NCBI GenBank assembly: GCA_000226015.1
Contig: JH154390.1
Span: forward strand, 575-64,574
DNA from: Mnemiopsis leidyi
Lineage: Eukaryota > Ctenophora > Tentaculata > Lobata > Bolinopsidae
Length of the DNA stretch: 64,000 bases
Direction: 5' to 3'
The notes under the pieces were generated by a model that saw nothing but the letters and a program-made list of their open reading frames with translations, had not been told where the DNA came from and made no database searches. Both the position numbers and the translations under genes were made by a program. Positions 11,553 through 24,500 of this stretch are shown piece after piece (within the stretch, counting starts at the first letter, position 1; every line of letters starts with the position of its first letter).

Positions 11553-14500
11553 GTGAACTTTTAAGCATTATTTTTACGAGTACATGTCCAACTATAATAA
11601 GCTTAACTATGGTCAACATTCGCATCCAAACACTCATGGTAATTACATTGTGTTTTTGCTCCATCATTTTATCGTCGGCCAATGGCAACATATAGTTATA
11701 CACAGCAAATTTATAAATTTAAGTTGAGTTTTCGAAAAGACCCATATGGATTAACATGCAACGCGCATTTTAGAAGAAGACATTATTTATTTAAAAGCGT
11801 TATAGAAGTCCAGATCGTGTCTTGCTTGGGAATAGGCAAATAAAGCAAAGTTGAAATGCCAAATGTAGCTTACTGCTCAAATATTGGACCGAATATTGTT
11901 ATTTAAACTCAAAACGATTCAAATCAGTAATCAATTACTGGTTTCAGGACCGGAGTCTTTTAACTTTCAGAACCACTTAATTAAAAGCCGTCGCTGAGAC
12001 GAAACAAAACGAATTTTAAACTTTATGTTTTAAACGGCCCTATGAGGGCAGCTATAGGCTCTACAAAGCTATCTATAACTCGCGTTACCAACCATATCCT
12101 ACTGCAACTCAATGTTAAGATTTAAGGTCAAATCGAACATATATGATAACTCCATTCAAAGGTCGTGTAAGGAATTCAATATGCATGAGGCAGATACTTT
12201 ACATTTACTATGCATCAGTAGAAATGTGAAACAGGTGCAGGTATCCAAATCTTAAATCTGCTGGGCTTTGAGGAGACAGGGCGATAATTAATTGGTCATA
12301 ATCATGAGGGGGCCTTTTATCAGAAAAGGCGTGTTTTTGAGCAAATCGATGCTCATGGTGAGATCAAGGTGAAATTGAATATTGAAATATCTGGATCACG
12401 TATTAAGTTCAAGGATTTCCACTTGCAGAAAAATGGAATTATCACACAATTTACAAATTCCGATCCACAAGTTGATAAATTACCATCCAAGTCCAAGATC
12501 CTTGTATAAAGATACAACACATCTTAATTCGAATATTTTATCGGTTAAGAATAAAGATAACACGAACATGTAAATTGTAAAATACTGGTAGTTATCTCAA
12601 GTCAGTGCAATACTACATCAATACTACTGCACAACTATATTCCCTACACGATAATCTGCCCCATCAAAAATAAATTATAAAGCAGCATTAAGTTCGCCTA
12701 GTAACGTTAATTGTATCCCATCATGCCAACAGCATGACTATCCGGAAATGAAGTTATGAAATGATCAGGCGGCCGGCCGTTAATTACATTTTAACATTTT
12801 CATGGCAGCAAGATATCAAGCATGATACCCACGTCCCACAATCATTGTAAGAGTTATAGTTAGTCACAGTTATCCCACCAATAGCATAATTTTAGGGTGC
12901 AAACACCATATTGCTTGGCTTCCAATCACCTAATGAATTGCCAAATTTCTTTAGAAACCATTCAGAAAAGGTAGCTCTTTTGTGGATATGGCTAACATCG
13001 ATGTTTATTCTTTTATGAATATTAGTTTATAATGATTATTTATTAATATTAGTTCATTAACATAAGTTTATTATCATTAGTTTTTTGTTTCGAATGCTAA
13101 TGAACAGCCATTTTCCCGCGTTTTAGTCCTCTTAAAGGAATCTGGATCATCTACTCTGTCAGCTTCTATTGTATGGGCAGGGCTATTAAGAAACATCTTA
13201 AACACTAAACATACTGGAGCCCTAATTTTTCAGGGAAATTGTATCTCAGTTGTTCTAGTTGTTCAAAGACTCAAAGATCAGTAGCTCCACGTATGGTATA
13301 AATAGAACCCGTTTATTTAATGTCGGTTTCAAACCCATCCTTGGTGGATTAATTCCAAAAAGATAACGACACTAAGATGAAGCCTACTGGGATGGACGTG
13401 TTTTGATGTTGTCGACAGTCGTAAATAATTGAGTAATGATAAATTGTAAGACTTATATATTTTGGTTCAAAGACCACAACTGTAACTAAAAGAGGTGTAC
13501 ATTTTAGCCGTTTACAACGTAAATAGTAGTTCATAATGAGGTCCAGACTGCAAAGTAATTCAATTACCTTAAGAGTCTGATTAAGATAATCGCAATGATA
13601 GGCTAATTAGAAATAGAAAAGTTGTATGACTTATACTTAGATCAACAATTTTAAAGTTCATCAAAATGATACTACTTGATAGGATTTCGTCGCATCGGGT
13701 TGGAATAATTATTTTAGCTTACCAATAATGTTTTTATCTTAAACCACGACTTAAAAAGAGACAATTAAGTGCAAATCATAAGAGTGATTTTTTTTTCAAA
13801 ATTATGTACAAAACTAAGTCTGCCTTTGCTAAAAAGTAAAATCACAATTGTTATTGCACACGTCAACATGTTAATTGTTAACAATGCTTAAAAACTTCTT
13901 ATTGCTTGTGAGATATTGGTTTCACAAAGGAATGTTATTGTTGAAGGTTATCGTATTGTTTCCTCCTTAGGTGATTATTATATCTCTACAACAAAGTATG
14001 AAAATGATTTAACAGGGAAATGACAGTGAGAACGCATGGAATCATGATATGATTGTTGACGGGCTAATCGAAATATGAAAACAACGATAAATTTTTTTCG
14101 GCTGCCGGAAATAAGCAAATTTGGAAAATCAGAGGAAGACTTTAAAGTTGATGTCACACAACAGCATTGACGGTAAATGTTAACAATGTTATAGCCTTGC
14201 TGGCACAAGCATCCAATCGGCGACCAATTTGAGATGCTGCTTGCCAAAAATAGGATTAAACTGGCTCAATATTATAATGACTTAAATAGACGTAAAACTA
14301 GAAAGTCACGACTTTTTGAGTTGATCGCTTCTGCTAAGTAAGTTGAGTTGATAATACTGAATGTCATTTCAATTCCTAAAGAAATATTCGAGCAATAGAC
14401 AGTAACGTAAATTCATATCTTTAGTCTATTCACTGTGAAACTATATTATCTGCAGACTGTTGGAAGACCAATTTTCGGTTCCTTGGCCTCAAGTAGACGT

Positions 14501-16488
14501 AAACAACTTAGCATACTGCATGATTGAAATCCAGGGTCACGTTTCTTAAAGGCACGATGACATAATCAAAATTGTCGTCTGGCCTAGCAAATGTTGGCAT
14601 GCTTGTTTCCTTATTGTAGGTCTATTTTCTTGTGATTCTGCGCAGTAAATAGGTATAATGACAATGCGTTTAGAATTTAACCTCTCTGAAAGAGCTGTAT
14701 CAAATTTACTTAAGTTTCATGTTACCGACCTAAAATGGCATGTCAGGGTAATCTCCTGATGTTTCTGGACTGTGTATGATCGATGGTGAAAAATCAAATC
14801 CAATTCTGATCCAGTAGAGCTCTATGTAGGAATATATTGATATTGGCAAACAGGAAACCGAATAATAATTTGAGGATATTTTGACCAAAACTGGGAAAAA
14901 AGCTAATAAGTTATTAACAAGTTACAGCGTATGAATAAAAGCATTACTTCTTGCTTTCTAATACCGATCTGTACGTTGGCCACTATACACTACTACTCTA
15001 CTTTCACTTTGACCAAAATAGGTATACTATTGAACATCTTGTTTTTTGCCTTACGATAGTTATCGTATGAGACGAGTTTATGAAAATATTCTTAATGAAT
15101 GAATATTTATGCTTTATGTTTTTTATGCTCAATAGCTCTTTCTTCCTAAGTATAGAAATAACTTAAAAAGTATATACTATATAACCCTACCATCAAGTTA
15201 GATAGGGATTATAGGAGTACTAGGACTTTAATTACAATTCGACCTAGCTTGAGAATATGAATATACAATTATGGATATGACTTTATTTCCATCAAAATGC
15301 TCTTCGACCTCGACAATCCTACTCAGCGAAGTGATTAATTTGAATTTACAAATTAATTCCCTGTCCTTGTCTACAAATAGCTCATGCAAACGAGATAAGG
15401 GCTTTTATGAAGATAGGATGGGACGAATATTCATAAAGCAGTAGGACTGATATGTTCGCGCCGAATTTCACAGTTACATTTGTTGCTGAGTACTTACTGT
15501 TACTTCAAATGTGATCCACTCACAACTGGATATTGAGTTATTCATCTCGGTTTGATGGTTAGGCTAGTATCTTAGTTTAGATGGTGGTTCCAACGATGGC
15601 ATGTAACTTGGTGGTAATTCGAGGCAATGTTATTTCAGAGAGTTCTAGGTTTTTTGGAGTTCTAAAACTTAGAATTTAAATTGAGCTGACTCTTAAATAA
15701 CAACTTTTTTCAAAAATGAAACATTGGTACGATACTTCAAGTTCAAGAAAGAAAAGACACGAAATAAAAGCTGGCTTGATAGCAATAAACTGCAAGCACA
15801 CTCTTGACATTTGTTTGCAAAGGGGACAAAGGGCACTCAATGTACGATTGTACGAGAAAATCTTCATAATTATGGTACAGCATAACTATTATATATTGTT
15901 CTGCTTGTGCTTGTAGAAATATAACTTAATATTAGAGTATTAGGTCACATCACGATCAGCATAAGCTACAGGTTTTTGATTATCTATGGACTAAAGCTAG
16001 CTTGCATCATAACTCGGAGTTAAAGTTAGGCCCCGGGGCTCAAACATAGTTCGCAGAAGCTTGTTTGCAGGACTATATATTTAAAATCTATGAGTATGAC
16101 ATAAAATCAAATAGTCATTTTAAAGTAGAACATAGCATAGATCATGTCAAAAATCAGTTCCTGAACAAAGGCAAATGAAATCATGCTTTGTTGGTTATAA
16201 GAGATGCTCATGTCAACACTTTCACATGTTTTCCCGTGGTGTAGCACCCAGACACCCTCTGCCATCATCAAAATCTATAATTGGCTCCAATCTCACTTAC
16301 TCAGCGAAAAACAGCATTCCTTTCAACAAAGGTTTAAGCCTGCATTCAATCACATTCACAGTTCATGCGTTAAACGTAGACATCTATGTCTTACCCGAAC
16401 CTCGATGCAGTTTTCACCCTAAACTAAATACAATAATACATTTTGAGTCAAATTAGTAAAATAACAAGTCAAAAGATCGTATTTTTGG

Positions 16489-17577
16489 TTACATGGACCC
16501 CGGATCACTTTGACTTTCATTTCCAACGGGCGCCACCTTATTGGTGGACTGAAATTTGCATTTCAAGAAACCCTCAACATGAAACCTGACAAAGTTCTTG
16601 AACTCCCTCATCCTACAAACGTAGATAACGGGGTTGAGGACAGCGTTGACCAACACCAACAACACCAGGCAACAGTTCCAACTATAGTAGTACATGAACG
16701 TGTTGCTATAGAGATCTTCATACTTCAGGGGCGAACTGCTCCACGTGTACGCGCTCCAGATCCCGTAGAGAACGTAGTTCATGAAGACCGGTACGTTGCA
16801 GATGATGTAGGTTATCGTCATGATGATTACTGTTGAGTTCACTCTTCGGTTTCGTTTTCGATGTTCGACGCTTTGTTTTGATTTTGTTGAAAGTTTGCAG
16901 GTTTGAAGAGCTTGTTTGACTTTGGATAACCGGGCAACTGAGAGAATGCAGCTTATGCAGATTGGAATAATCGGGATGGCCAGAAGTAAAATGTTGAAAA
17001 ACGTGTAAACTGGATAAATTGATTCGTTTTCTGGCACAAATATCAAGATGCATAGAGTGTCTCGTTTTGTAAAGTCGATTTGGGTAATTTCAGCCATATA
17101 AAAAGCCACCTTTGCAGCCACTAGCAGGGTGATATAAAACGTCAAATTTAGGACGAGAGCTCTTTTGCTAAGTATGATCAAGGGCTTGACCAGGACTAGC
17201 ATTCGGGATACACTCAGAACGAGGACAAGGAACACCGAATAGTATGGAAATAGCTCCCATAGGAAGCCCCAGACTTTACAAAATGTGTCATCTTGGAAGA
17301 ATACCGAATCACGCCGTTTACCCAGGAAGACTGATACAACGGGAAAACAAAAGACTGATACACAAAAATCGTTCAATGTTATGTTGAGGTAAACCAATTT
17401 GAAGAACTCCTTGGTTGTTCCTGGACGGATGTTCTGGGCTGCGAAGTAAATGACAGATACCAGATTAGATGGTATTGCTGCCGTCATGAGAATGATGTAG
17501 AGCCCTGCTAGGGTCTTATCCATGGGAGAACCGTACGGTTGTGGTTCAAGGAAGGGCGTCGTTTCTGGTTCCTCCAT
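16489..17577 (-). CDS. Rhodopsin-class-like orphan GPCR, intronless coding region
   Basis: A single open frame encodes seven hydrophobic segments. The first ATG is at 17577 (362 residues); the frame stays open to 17598, where AG precedes it, so a small upstream exon is possible. Supporting marks are NITLND in TM2 (the conserved Asp), Cys in CKVWGF at the start of TM3 and a matching Cys in the second outer loop (TLCILIF), a basic third inner loop, and the NPVIY motif at the end of TM7 followed by a basic helix 8 and Cys. Several class A hallmarks are missing: the DRY site reads VSRML, the TM4 tryptophan is absent, and the TM6 CWxP site reads CNVP. It would signal at the plasma membrane through G proteins; the ligand is unknown. 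Confident as a GPCR, not assigned to a subfamily. Confidence 0.85.
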   Translation of the reverse strand: MEEPETTPFLEPQPYGSPMDKTLAGLYIILMTAAIPSNLVSVIYFAAQNIRPGTTKEFFKLVYLNITLNDFCVSVFCFPVVSVFLGKRRDSVFFQDDTFCKVWGFLWELFPYYSVFLVLVLSVSRMLVLVKPLIILSKRALVLNLTFYITLLVAAKVAFYMAEITQIDFTKRDTLCILIFVPENESIYPVYTFFNILLLAIPIIPICISCILSVARLSKVKQALQTCKLSTKSKQSVEHRKRNRRVNSTVIIMTITYIICNVPVFMNYVLYGIWSAYTWSSSPLKYEDLYSNTFMYYYSWNCCLVLLVLVNAVLNPVIYVCRMREFKNFVRFHVEGFLKCKFQSTNKVAPVGNESQSDPGSM

Positions 17578-17639
17578 TTCTTCTTGAGATACATCCACGC
17601 CTGGTTTAGTATAATAATGTGACGATATGGTTGAAATAA

Positions 17640-20600
17640 TGCGAAATCAAATAGATTTAAGACAAAAATTGGCCGGTGTCATGGAGTACAAACTACATAC
17701 TAATATTATAATAGCAACTAGTACTATTAAAATCCCTGAGTCGGGCTAAAGAAGCTTAAACTTCCTCGATATGCTGTGCGACTTTGACAAGTTTAATTAG
17801 AAACTAAAACTATGCACATGCTTAAGTGACTAACTCTGCGCCAATATCAAAATGCCCAAATGATATAATGATTAAATTCCGATCTATTTAAGTCACCTTA
17901 AACATGACAGTAAATTCGGCAGGGGCTTGAAGTTATAGTATTTAAAAATTGGTATGGCCAAAAAGCAAGTGCAGCACTTAATCGCTACGAATAGCAATCA
18001 AGTCAAGGATTGGGCGGTAAATAAATTGAGCTTTAAATTTTGAATTTCAAATCAGGAATTTCTTAACTTAACTTAATAACCATGAGGCAGTTTGGGTACT
18101 TCTAAACTGCCATAAAGCTTATAAAAGTAAAACCTTTTGATCTGGTCATCTGGAACATTTCCGTGATCATGACTGACCAACAACTAAGAAACTATTGAAG
18201 CACTACAACTGTTAGACTTAGACTTAGATCACTACTACTAGCACACTGCACAACTACTATGTAAGTTTTTAAAGTGTCCCATGCATCGTAGCGACCCGAA
18301 ATAGATTGTTTATTTGTGAGGCATGAGCTTGGCGAGTAACAAATTTTGTGAGCCATAGCACAGCTACACTTGGCCCACTATTGATCTATTAGCATTATCA
18401 TGATTATAAGTCCTCATGATTTGTGCAGGCAACCTGGCAACATCTTTTATGTCGTAAGTCACTAAGTCAGTAATTATAAGTGTATACAAAGGATTGGCGA
18501 GAGAGCCTTTATTTGACCACACTCTACTTGGCAGAAGTCTCATAACGTATTATAAAATTCTATTCAGATTCTTTTTTGTTTTAACGTTATTACTCCAGAA
18601 AAACTATATTAATAATGATATTATTTTGACAGCTCATTTCAATTGCAAGGCAAATATGAACATAGAGGAACATTACGCAGCGGAAATGTGGAGATTAGAA
18701 TTAGAAAATTTAAATTACTCAAAAAAGGCAAAAATAAAATTGTTAAATCAACTTAAGTTTAGAAAAGCTGTTAAGTCTGTTGAGCCTTGAGGTACCCGTA
18801 CATGTACTTTTTCAGTATGTCTACAACCCTCTTTCATGTTGTTCGAGAACATAACACTAACAGCAAGACCCTAATCCTCACAACTGATAGTAAAACACCT
18901 TTTATCATTTTGTCATTTCGTCTGAAAAGATTGACGACATGATGTTAAGTGCTCACGCTTTACTCATTCTTGTGCTGAAAATGCATTGTTCTTGCGATTT
19001 GAAAGTCTATCCCCTCTTTTGTTGTATTGATTTACTTTGTCGACAAAATCCTTATTACACGACACGTTCGACAATGTGACTTTCAATTTCAATGTTCAAG
19101 CTCTAAACGATTGGGGCTTGGGCCAACAATAAAAATGGCTATCTACAAATTAAACAATCTAGTTTCGTGTCTTTTCAAAGTACAAATTCAATCATAAACT
19201 TTTATAGTTTTCCATTTTTCCAGCTATTAGTAAATTTTTCAAACGATCCTCTAAAATGTTTACTATGAAAATCACCCCACTTTGATCAATATATTAAAGA
19301 GAAATAAACTAAAACAGTCCTTCCTCCCAAGTGCTCCTGATCGCCTGTGAACGAAACTGTAACTGTAACAAATGTGAAAGAAAACCGTCTAAGTGAGAGA
19401 GTCGCCAAGACTCTCCTACTCATGAATAAATAATAACCAAGTAAAAACACAGTAGTGAGCTAACTGAATATACTGTTGAGCTACCCAAACCAAAACCAAA
19501 TGGTCAGCCTGAGAACGCGCGCTAAATTCTAAAAATATGAAATTCACGACAAGGAAATATCTTAGACTGAATACACGATCTTTACTTCAGTAAATTAGAC
19601 CACAGCAAGTTATGAAATGGTCAGATATCACAACATCCGGCCTCGAATCACTCAAGCATGTGGTTATAACAGCGATCATTGTCATCACTATTAGTAAATG
19701 ACAGTTATGAATTTTCAAAATTTGACTTCGTCGGTTTGTCACCGCCCTAACTCTTAAGGTATAGTAAAATTATTTCACACATCATTATATTAATTAAATA
19801 ATTCAGACTTTGGAACTTTAATATTACATGCAGTGGTTATTGTTATACCTGAGGTTAAATTGAAGTTAACAGCAGGTTATGCAACGTGATCAGTGACTAT
19901 TGTTACTTTTAAGTGAATTATTGAATCGGTGGCATTTCAATTCGAAGCTCTTGAGGGAAGAGGCGAGAATGGCGGCGGGTGATGGAAGCGTGGGCCGAGG
20001 GAAGAGAGAGAACACACAACGGAGAATGGAAAAGATGAAAGGAAGAAGGGTGGGAAGGAAAAACAGGAAAAGACGGAAGTAGGTTTGAGGTAGCTGGAGA
20101 GGAGGCAGAAAGGAGAAAGTTGGATGGAAGATGGTGGAGGAGAAGGAGGGAGGAGGGAAGAGGGAAGAGTTAGAGAGAGGCTTGGGAAATGAGGAGGGAG
20201 GGACGATTTATTGTCCGGAGGACGGCGTTCCTGCTAGTCTGAAGAAAAGAGAAAATAAGGCTTACTAAAAAGTCGCAAATATTTGACAGTTGTTGCTCAG
20301 TAATTAGCAAGTTCTCAAAATGATATCTCAACAGCTGGATTCAGATCACTCAAGCATGTGGTTATAATAACTGAGAGATTTGCCTATGTACTTGCAGTTG
20401 TACTTGTAGGTAAAACTAAAATCCATTAACCCGGGAATGGTCAGAGGCCGAACAGCTAGACAAGTCACAAGGAGCAAGGTGGGAAGATGGGACAGTAGAA
20501 CAAAAAGCTAATGTAAAATTTGCTTGACCACATTCTAGCTGAACTAGTACCTTATACACATGTTATATTTATATATATAAGTTATATCAAGGTGTAAGTT

Positions 20601-21480
20601 AGCCGCATAACAGTTAGCCGGGTGAAATTATTGCGTGAATCGCGATTTAAAGAAAAGAATTTTCTCGATTTTGATGAAATTTTTACGAGTGTATTTAGTA
20701 AGAATTTTACGTTTAATGAATGCATCGTAAATCCTGTTATAGCTCTAACATCTGATATCATTATCATCAACAATGGAACAATCGTTTGTAATCTTCTTAA
20801 TAGGAAGGGACCATTCTACCTCCGATTTCCGTGACTATTTGACTAAGCTTTACAAACAAATTGTCAAACGAAGTTATGAGGTCAACGAAATGCATTTGGG
20901 TTCCTAGCAGACAGAAAAGTAAGGTTTTAACTCGGTGACTTACGCATTATCGTTGTTCAGGAATTAAGCATGAACCAGTAGAGACATAATTGATATTCCA
21001 AAAAATTGAGTGATTTTTCCTTCTCTGAGAGTTGAGGCCATTTTTGGACATGATGAAAATTTGCTTAAGAACGCAATAATCAGAGAAATGAGGATGGATT
21101 CCGATTAGAGCATATTATGTTGAAGAAATTTTGATCGGTGGCAAACTTACCGGTGAAGCTCTTTCTCTCTACAATCTCTGTAAACTTTGTACCTTAGTCC
21201 ATATTCCATGATATGCTCATGATTTAATCCATGGTATAGTGGAAGAAAACGAAAACTTAGACTAAGACAGTAGAAGATAACCAAAATTATGGATTCAATC
21301 TAAGTTTCTAACAAAGCAGCAGTCAATATATGTAAACTTTTATCTTCGAAAATGATAAAAACCAGAATTAAATTAACGCTGAAAAATCGGTGTCTCGATT
21401 TCTTATTCGTCTGTAAGCAATACTGCAATAAATAAATAATGATTATAGCTATGAAAGCTGAAAATAGTCAATTATAACCG
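17640..21480. other. Intergenic, no confident gene
   Basis: It contains a strongly purine-biased tract (listed separately), a 22-bp direct repeat tcactcaagcatgtggttataa near 19648 and 20345, and one small ATG-started frame at 18656-18790 (+) of 44 charged codons starting MNIEEHYAAEMW. That frame has no recognised domain and may be chance. Confidence 0.5.
19950..20215. other. Polypurine tract on the plus strand
   Basis: About 265 bases are overwhelmingly A and G (gaggga, ggaaga, gagaag blocks) with very few pyrimidines. Polypurine-polypyrimidine stretches can form triplex (H-DNA) structures. No reading frame in it looks like protein sequence. Confidence 0.75.
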
Positions 21481-21482
21481 CT

Positions 21483-21488
21483 TTTAAT
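21483..21488 (-). terminator. Candidate poly(A) signal (ATTAAA) of the plastin gene
   Basis: The common variant signal ATTAAA on the minus strand, about 70 bases past the plastin stop codon. Confidence 0.4.
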
Positions 21489-21556
21489 AAAATCACTCAA
21501 TCTATCATAATCAGTCATCGGTGATACTCATTCATTCCAGAAGACGTTGTTATCCT

Positions 21557-24500
21557 TTATAGATTGGCACCAACGTTCATCAGCCTTGCAAAAACCAGCG
21601 CTATCATCTTGTGATTCCCCTGAAACAATTAAAGATAAAATAAAATCTGAATATCATAACGAGAATAAATCTCAAAACATTAAAAAACTGGAAACCAGAA
21701 CTGAGATTAAGATTTTCACTTCTATAAAGGGCACAAATCACTGAACCACTGTACGATTAAAGAAAAGGAACTGGTTTAACCTCCACGATGTCTTCAGGCA
21801 GTGCGAACACTGTTGCCCCGATCTTCCTCGCCATGGTCAAACAATATCTGGCGTTTTCTAACTTGTCCTAAATTAATTTATATTCAGACATTTCCTAACT
21901 TACTAACTTATACTTAGTTAATTTATGAAAAAGTGGAGATTTTGATCAAACTTTTGCTTAAAGGTTGAAAATTCATCAGCGATATAAAATAATTGGTAAA
22001 TCACGGGTGAAATTTTGCTAACATTGTCCGAAAAAGGCTAGTCAAACGATGTCTTAGCTCTGTTGGCCTGCTGTCACGAGGCGGCAGCATCCAGAGTGAC
22101 AATATGAGACAATAAAGACGTTGATAAATTGATAAAACCAAAAGCCACTGATCTGAACTAATGAAGTAGAACTTTAACAATTCACCTCGTCACTTTTACC
22201 AGGGAATACCATGTCATATCCGATACTCCCCGGCTGGATTATGTCTATCAAATCCAGCATGGCTTGGCTGTTTGTCAATGTCGGGTCTCGAAAGTTTTTG
22301 AAAGTCACCCGTCCTTTCTTCGTTTTATCCTCTCTCAGCTTTCTAGGGGCAATAATCGTTAAATTGACTGTGAGGGGTGGATGGTTATGTTAATATGCTA
22401 GAATGATGTACATGGTTCATGAAATAGTTCAATTATTCCAAGCTGGCCGCCGGCAGTGCCAGTATCAAATTAGACTACTGAAGTGTCCAATGTCAGATCT
22501 CGAGGAGGTTTCAATTATTAAATCGAGCATGAGATTTAAATGTTTATTAGATTGTAAGAAACTACTGTAAGAAACTTAAGTTTCTAAAATAGTCTGACTT
22601 GTTGCACCAGGCTATAACTTCATTCTCAGTCAAGGTCTGATCAGACTCTCCATATTTCATCAAGGACAGGGTGTAGTGCCTCATCATCTGCCATAACAAA
22701 GACAGTAGCAGCTTACTCCCTTCATATATGTTGTGACCTTGAAAGATAGGGGTATTGAAACATATGTCATAAAAACTTTTCACATGTGCTCAATTATGGT
22801 CTGATTTTTACACAAATACGAGTAATGAATGTAAGAATATACTTGGTATTCTGTATTCACACAGGTACAAAAGTACAATCAATAAGAGATCTCACCTTCA
22901 ATGCCGACAAGTATAAATCCCAGCTGAGCCCCCAGACTGATGCAGTAGTTACAGTTCTCAACACTCCGGTACACGTGCTGTAGAGGCTTGAACGGGGGCA
23001 CGTTTATCTCCTCCTTGTTGACTATACCCGGCTTTAGAACATCGAACACCTGCAGGTGCATTGTTAGAACGTGAGAATGACTTCCTGTTGTATCACACGC
23101 CTGCATGTCGAGTCAACGTCACTTATAGCGAGGTTAATCACTTAAATGTAGCTGCTAGTCAAGACTTTTATATCCAGCTTCTTATTAGTTCTTCGACTTT
23201 ACAACGGATAAGCAAAAAAGGATAGAAAACTTTAAATGTAATTATTAGTTATTTGTTAATCCCTATTTGCATTTTTCAGTCTTCAGGAAAAAACCAAAAG
23301 CGGCTGTTATATTTTTCCGCCTTATAAACGAACATCAACTAAGCACCCGACTCAGCTTTAATATGCTAAAAAAGGTGCAAATTACCTGCAATAGAAGATA
23401 ACCATCTTTCAGATCTTCAAACAGATAGGACACGTAAGGAGTGAAGTTGAGGCTGTTTAACCAATGTCTGAAACCTATAAAATCAGAAGTTTAAGTGACT
23501 GATATTTACATTGCTTTTAATTGTAAATATCTGGCTAACGAAACGTTCAGCAGCTTGGGCAGCGAGAGTCAGGCAATAGTATAGCCGTGACAAACATGAT
23601 TTCAAGAATCACTGAGTCATCAGCGTCAGCACTCAGCAAATCGTCACAAGTTCAAAATCCCCACTTTTTTCCTCCCTAGTCTCCTCGAAAAAGAGTTCGG
23701 TCTGGTCGTTGTACTGCATGTCATCAAAATCGTCCAACTGATCCTCCTGGTCCTCCACCTCCAGGGACGGAAAAGCATTGAATATCTGAGCTATGAAGGC
23801 GGTGTTCAACTTGATGTTGCCCTTGATTATGTCACGTGGTGTGACAAAGTTGAGGACATCCAGGTCTCGGGCGTATTCTAGCAGCATGTCCATTCTGTCC
23901 TCCAGGTCTGTCTCCTGCATTGGAGTGTCAATCACATGATATCAACTCATGTTGAAGTGGAGAACATAAATGCAACAAAACAAAAAACCAAGTTCGATAA
24001 ACTTCACAAAAGTTTCAATCCACAAAAGTAAAACTTACCCGTAGAGGAAGAAGGTCGGTGTCTTGGGGAGCTATTGCAGTGAGGAGGTACGTGTACACCT
24101 CCCCATCCTGTATATCCCGGTAGAAGTTCTTGATCTGTTTGTGATCGCACACCCGTTTCAGGTGGAAGTTCACCCACCTGATCAGGAGATCTTCTGGTGT
24201 CTTGGCCATCAACCTAGCTGGAGCAGGGGAATATGTGAGGGGAATTACGTAAGCGTTTATTCGAATGAAATCTTCTTCTCCAACGACAAATGGATGATTC
24301 TATGATGTTATGTAAGTTATAAAATGTCTCACTGCCTCAGAGAACCAGAACTAGGAGGTCGAAAAACACGTACCGACAGTCTCCCCTTCCTGAAGCAGTA
24401 TCTTGAGACCAGGGTTACATGTCAAGTTTATGTTTGCCATCAGCCCAGCTCTGATAACCTGCCAGACTACGTTCAACTGAGCTTGTTTCACCCCGTCCAC

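Larger units (their letters stand above)
7613..16488. other. Long intergenic stretch, no gene seen
   Basis: Nearly 9 kb between the Kv channel and the GPCR. It holds a poly-C run near 7900, inverted-repeat element fragments (8284-8452), a short GC-rich patch with CCG repeats (8670-8710) and two small AT-rich tandem arrays (listed separately). Open frames are short and unlike coding sequence. Enhancers may be present but cannot be read from the sequence alone. Confidence 0.55.
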
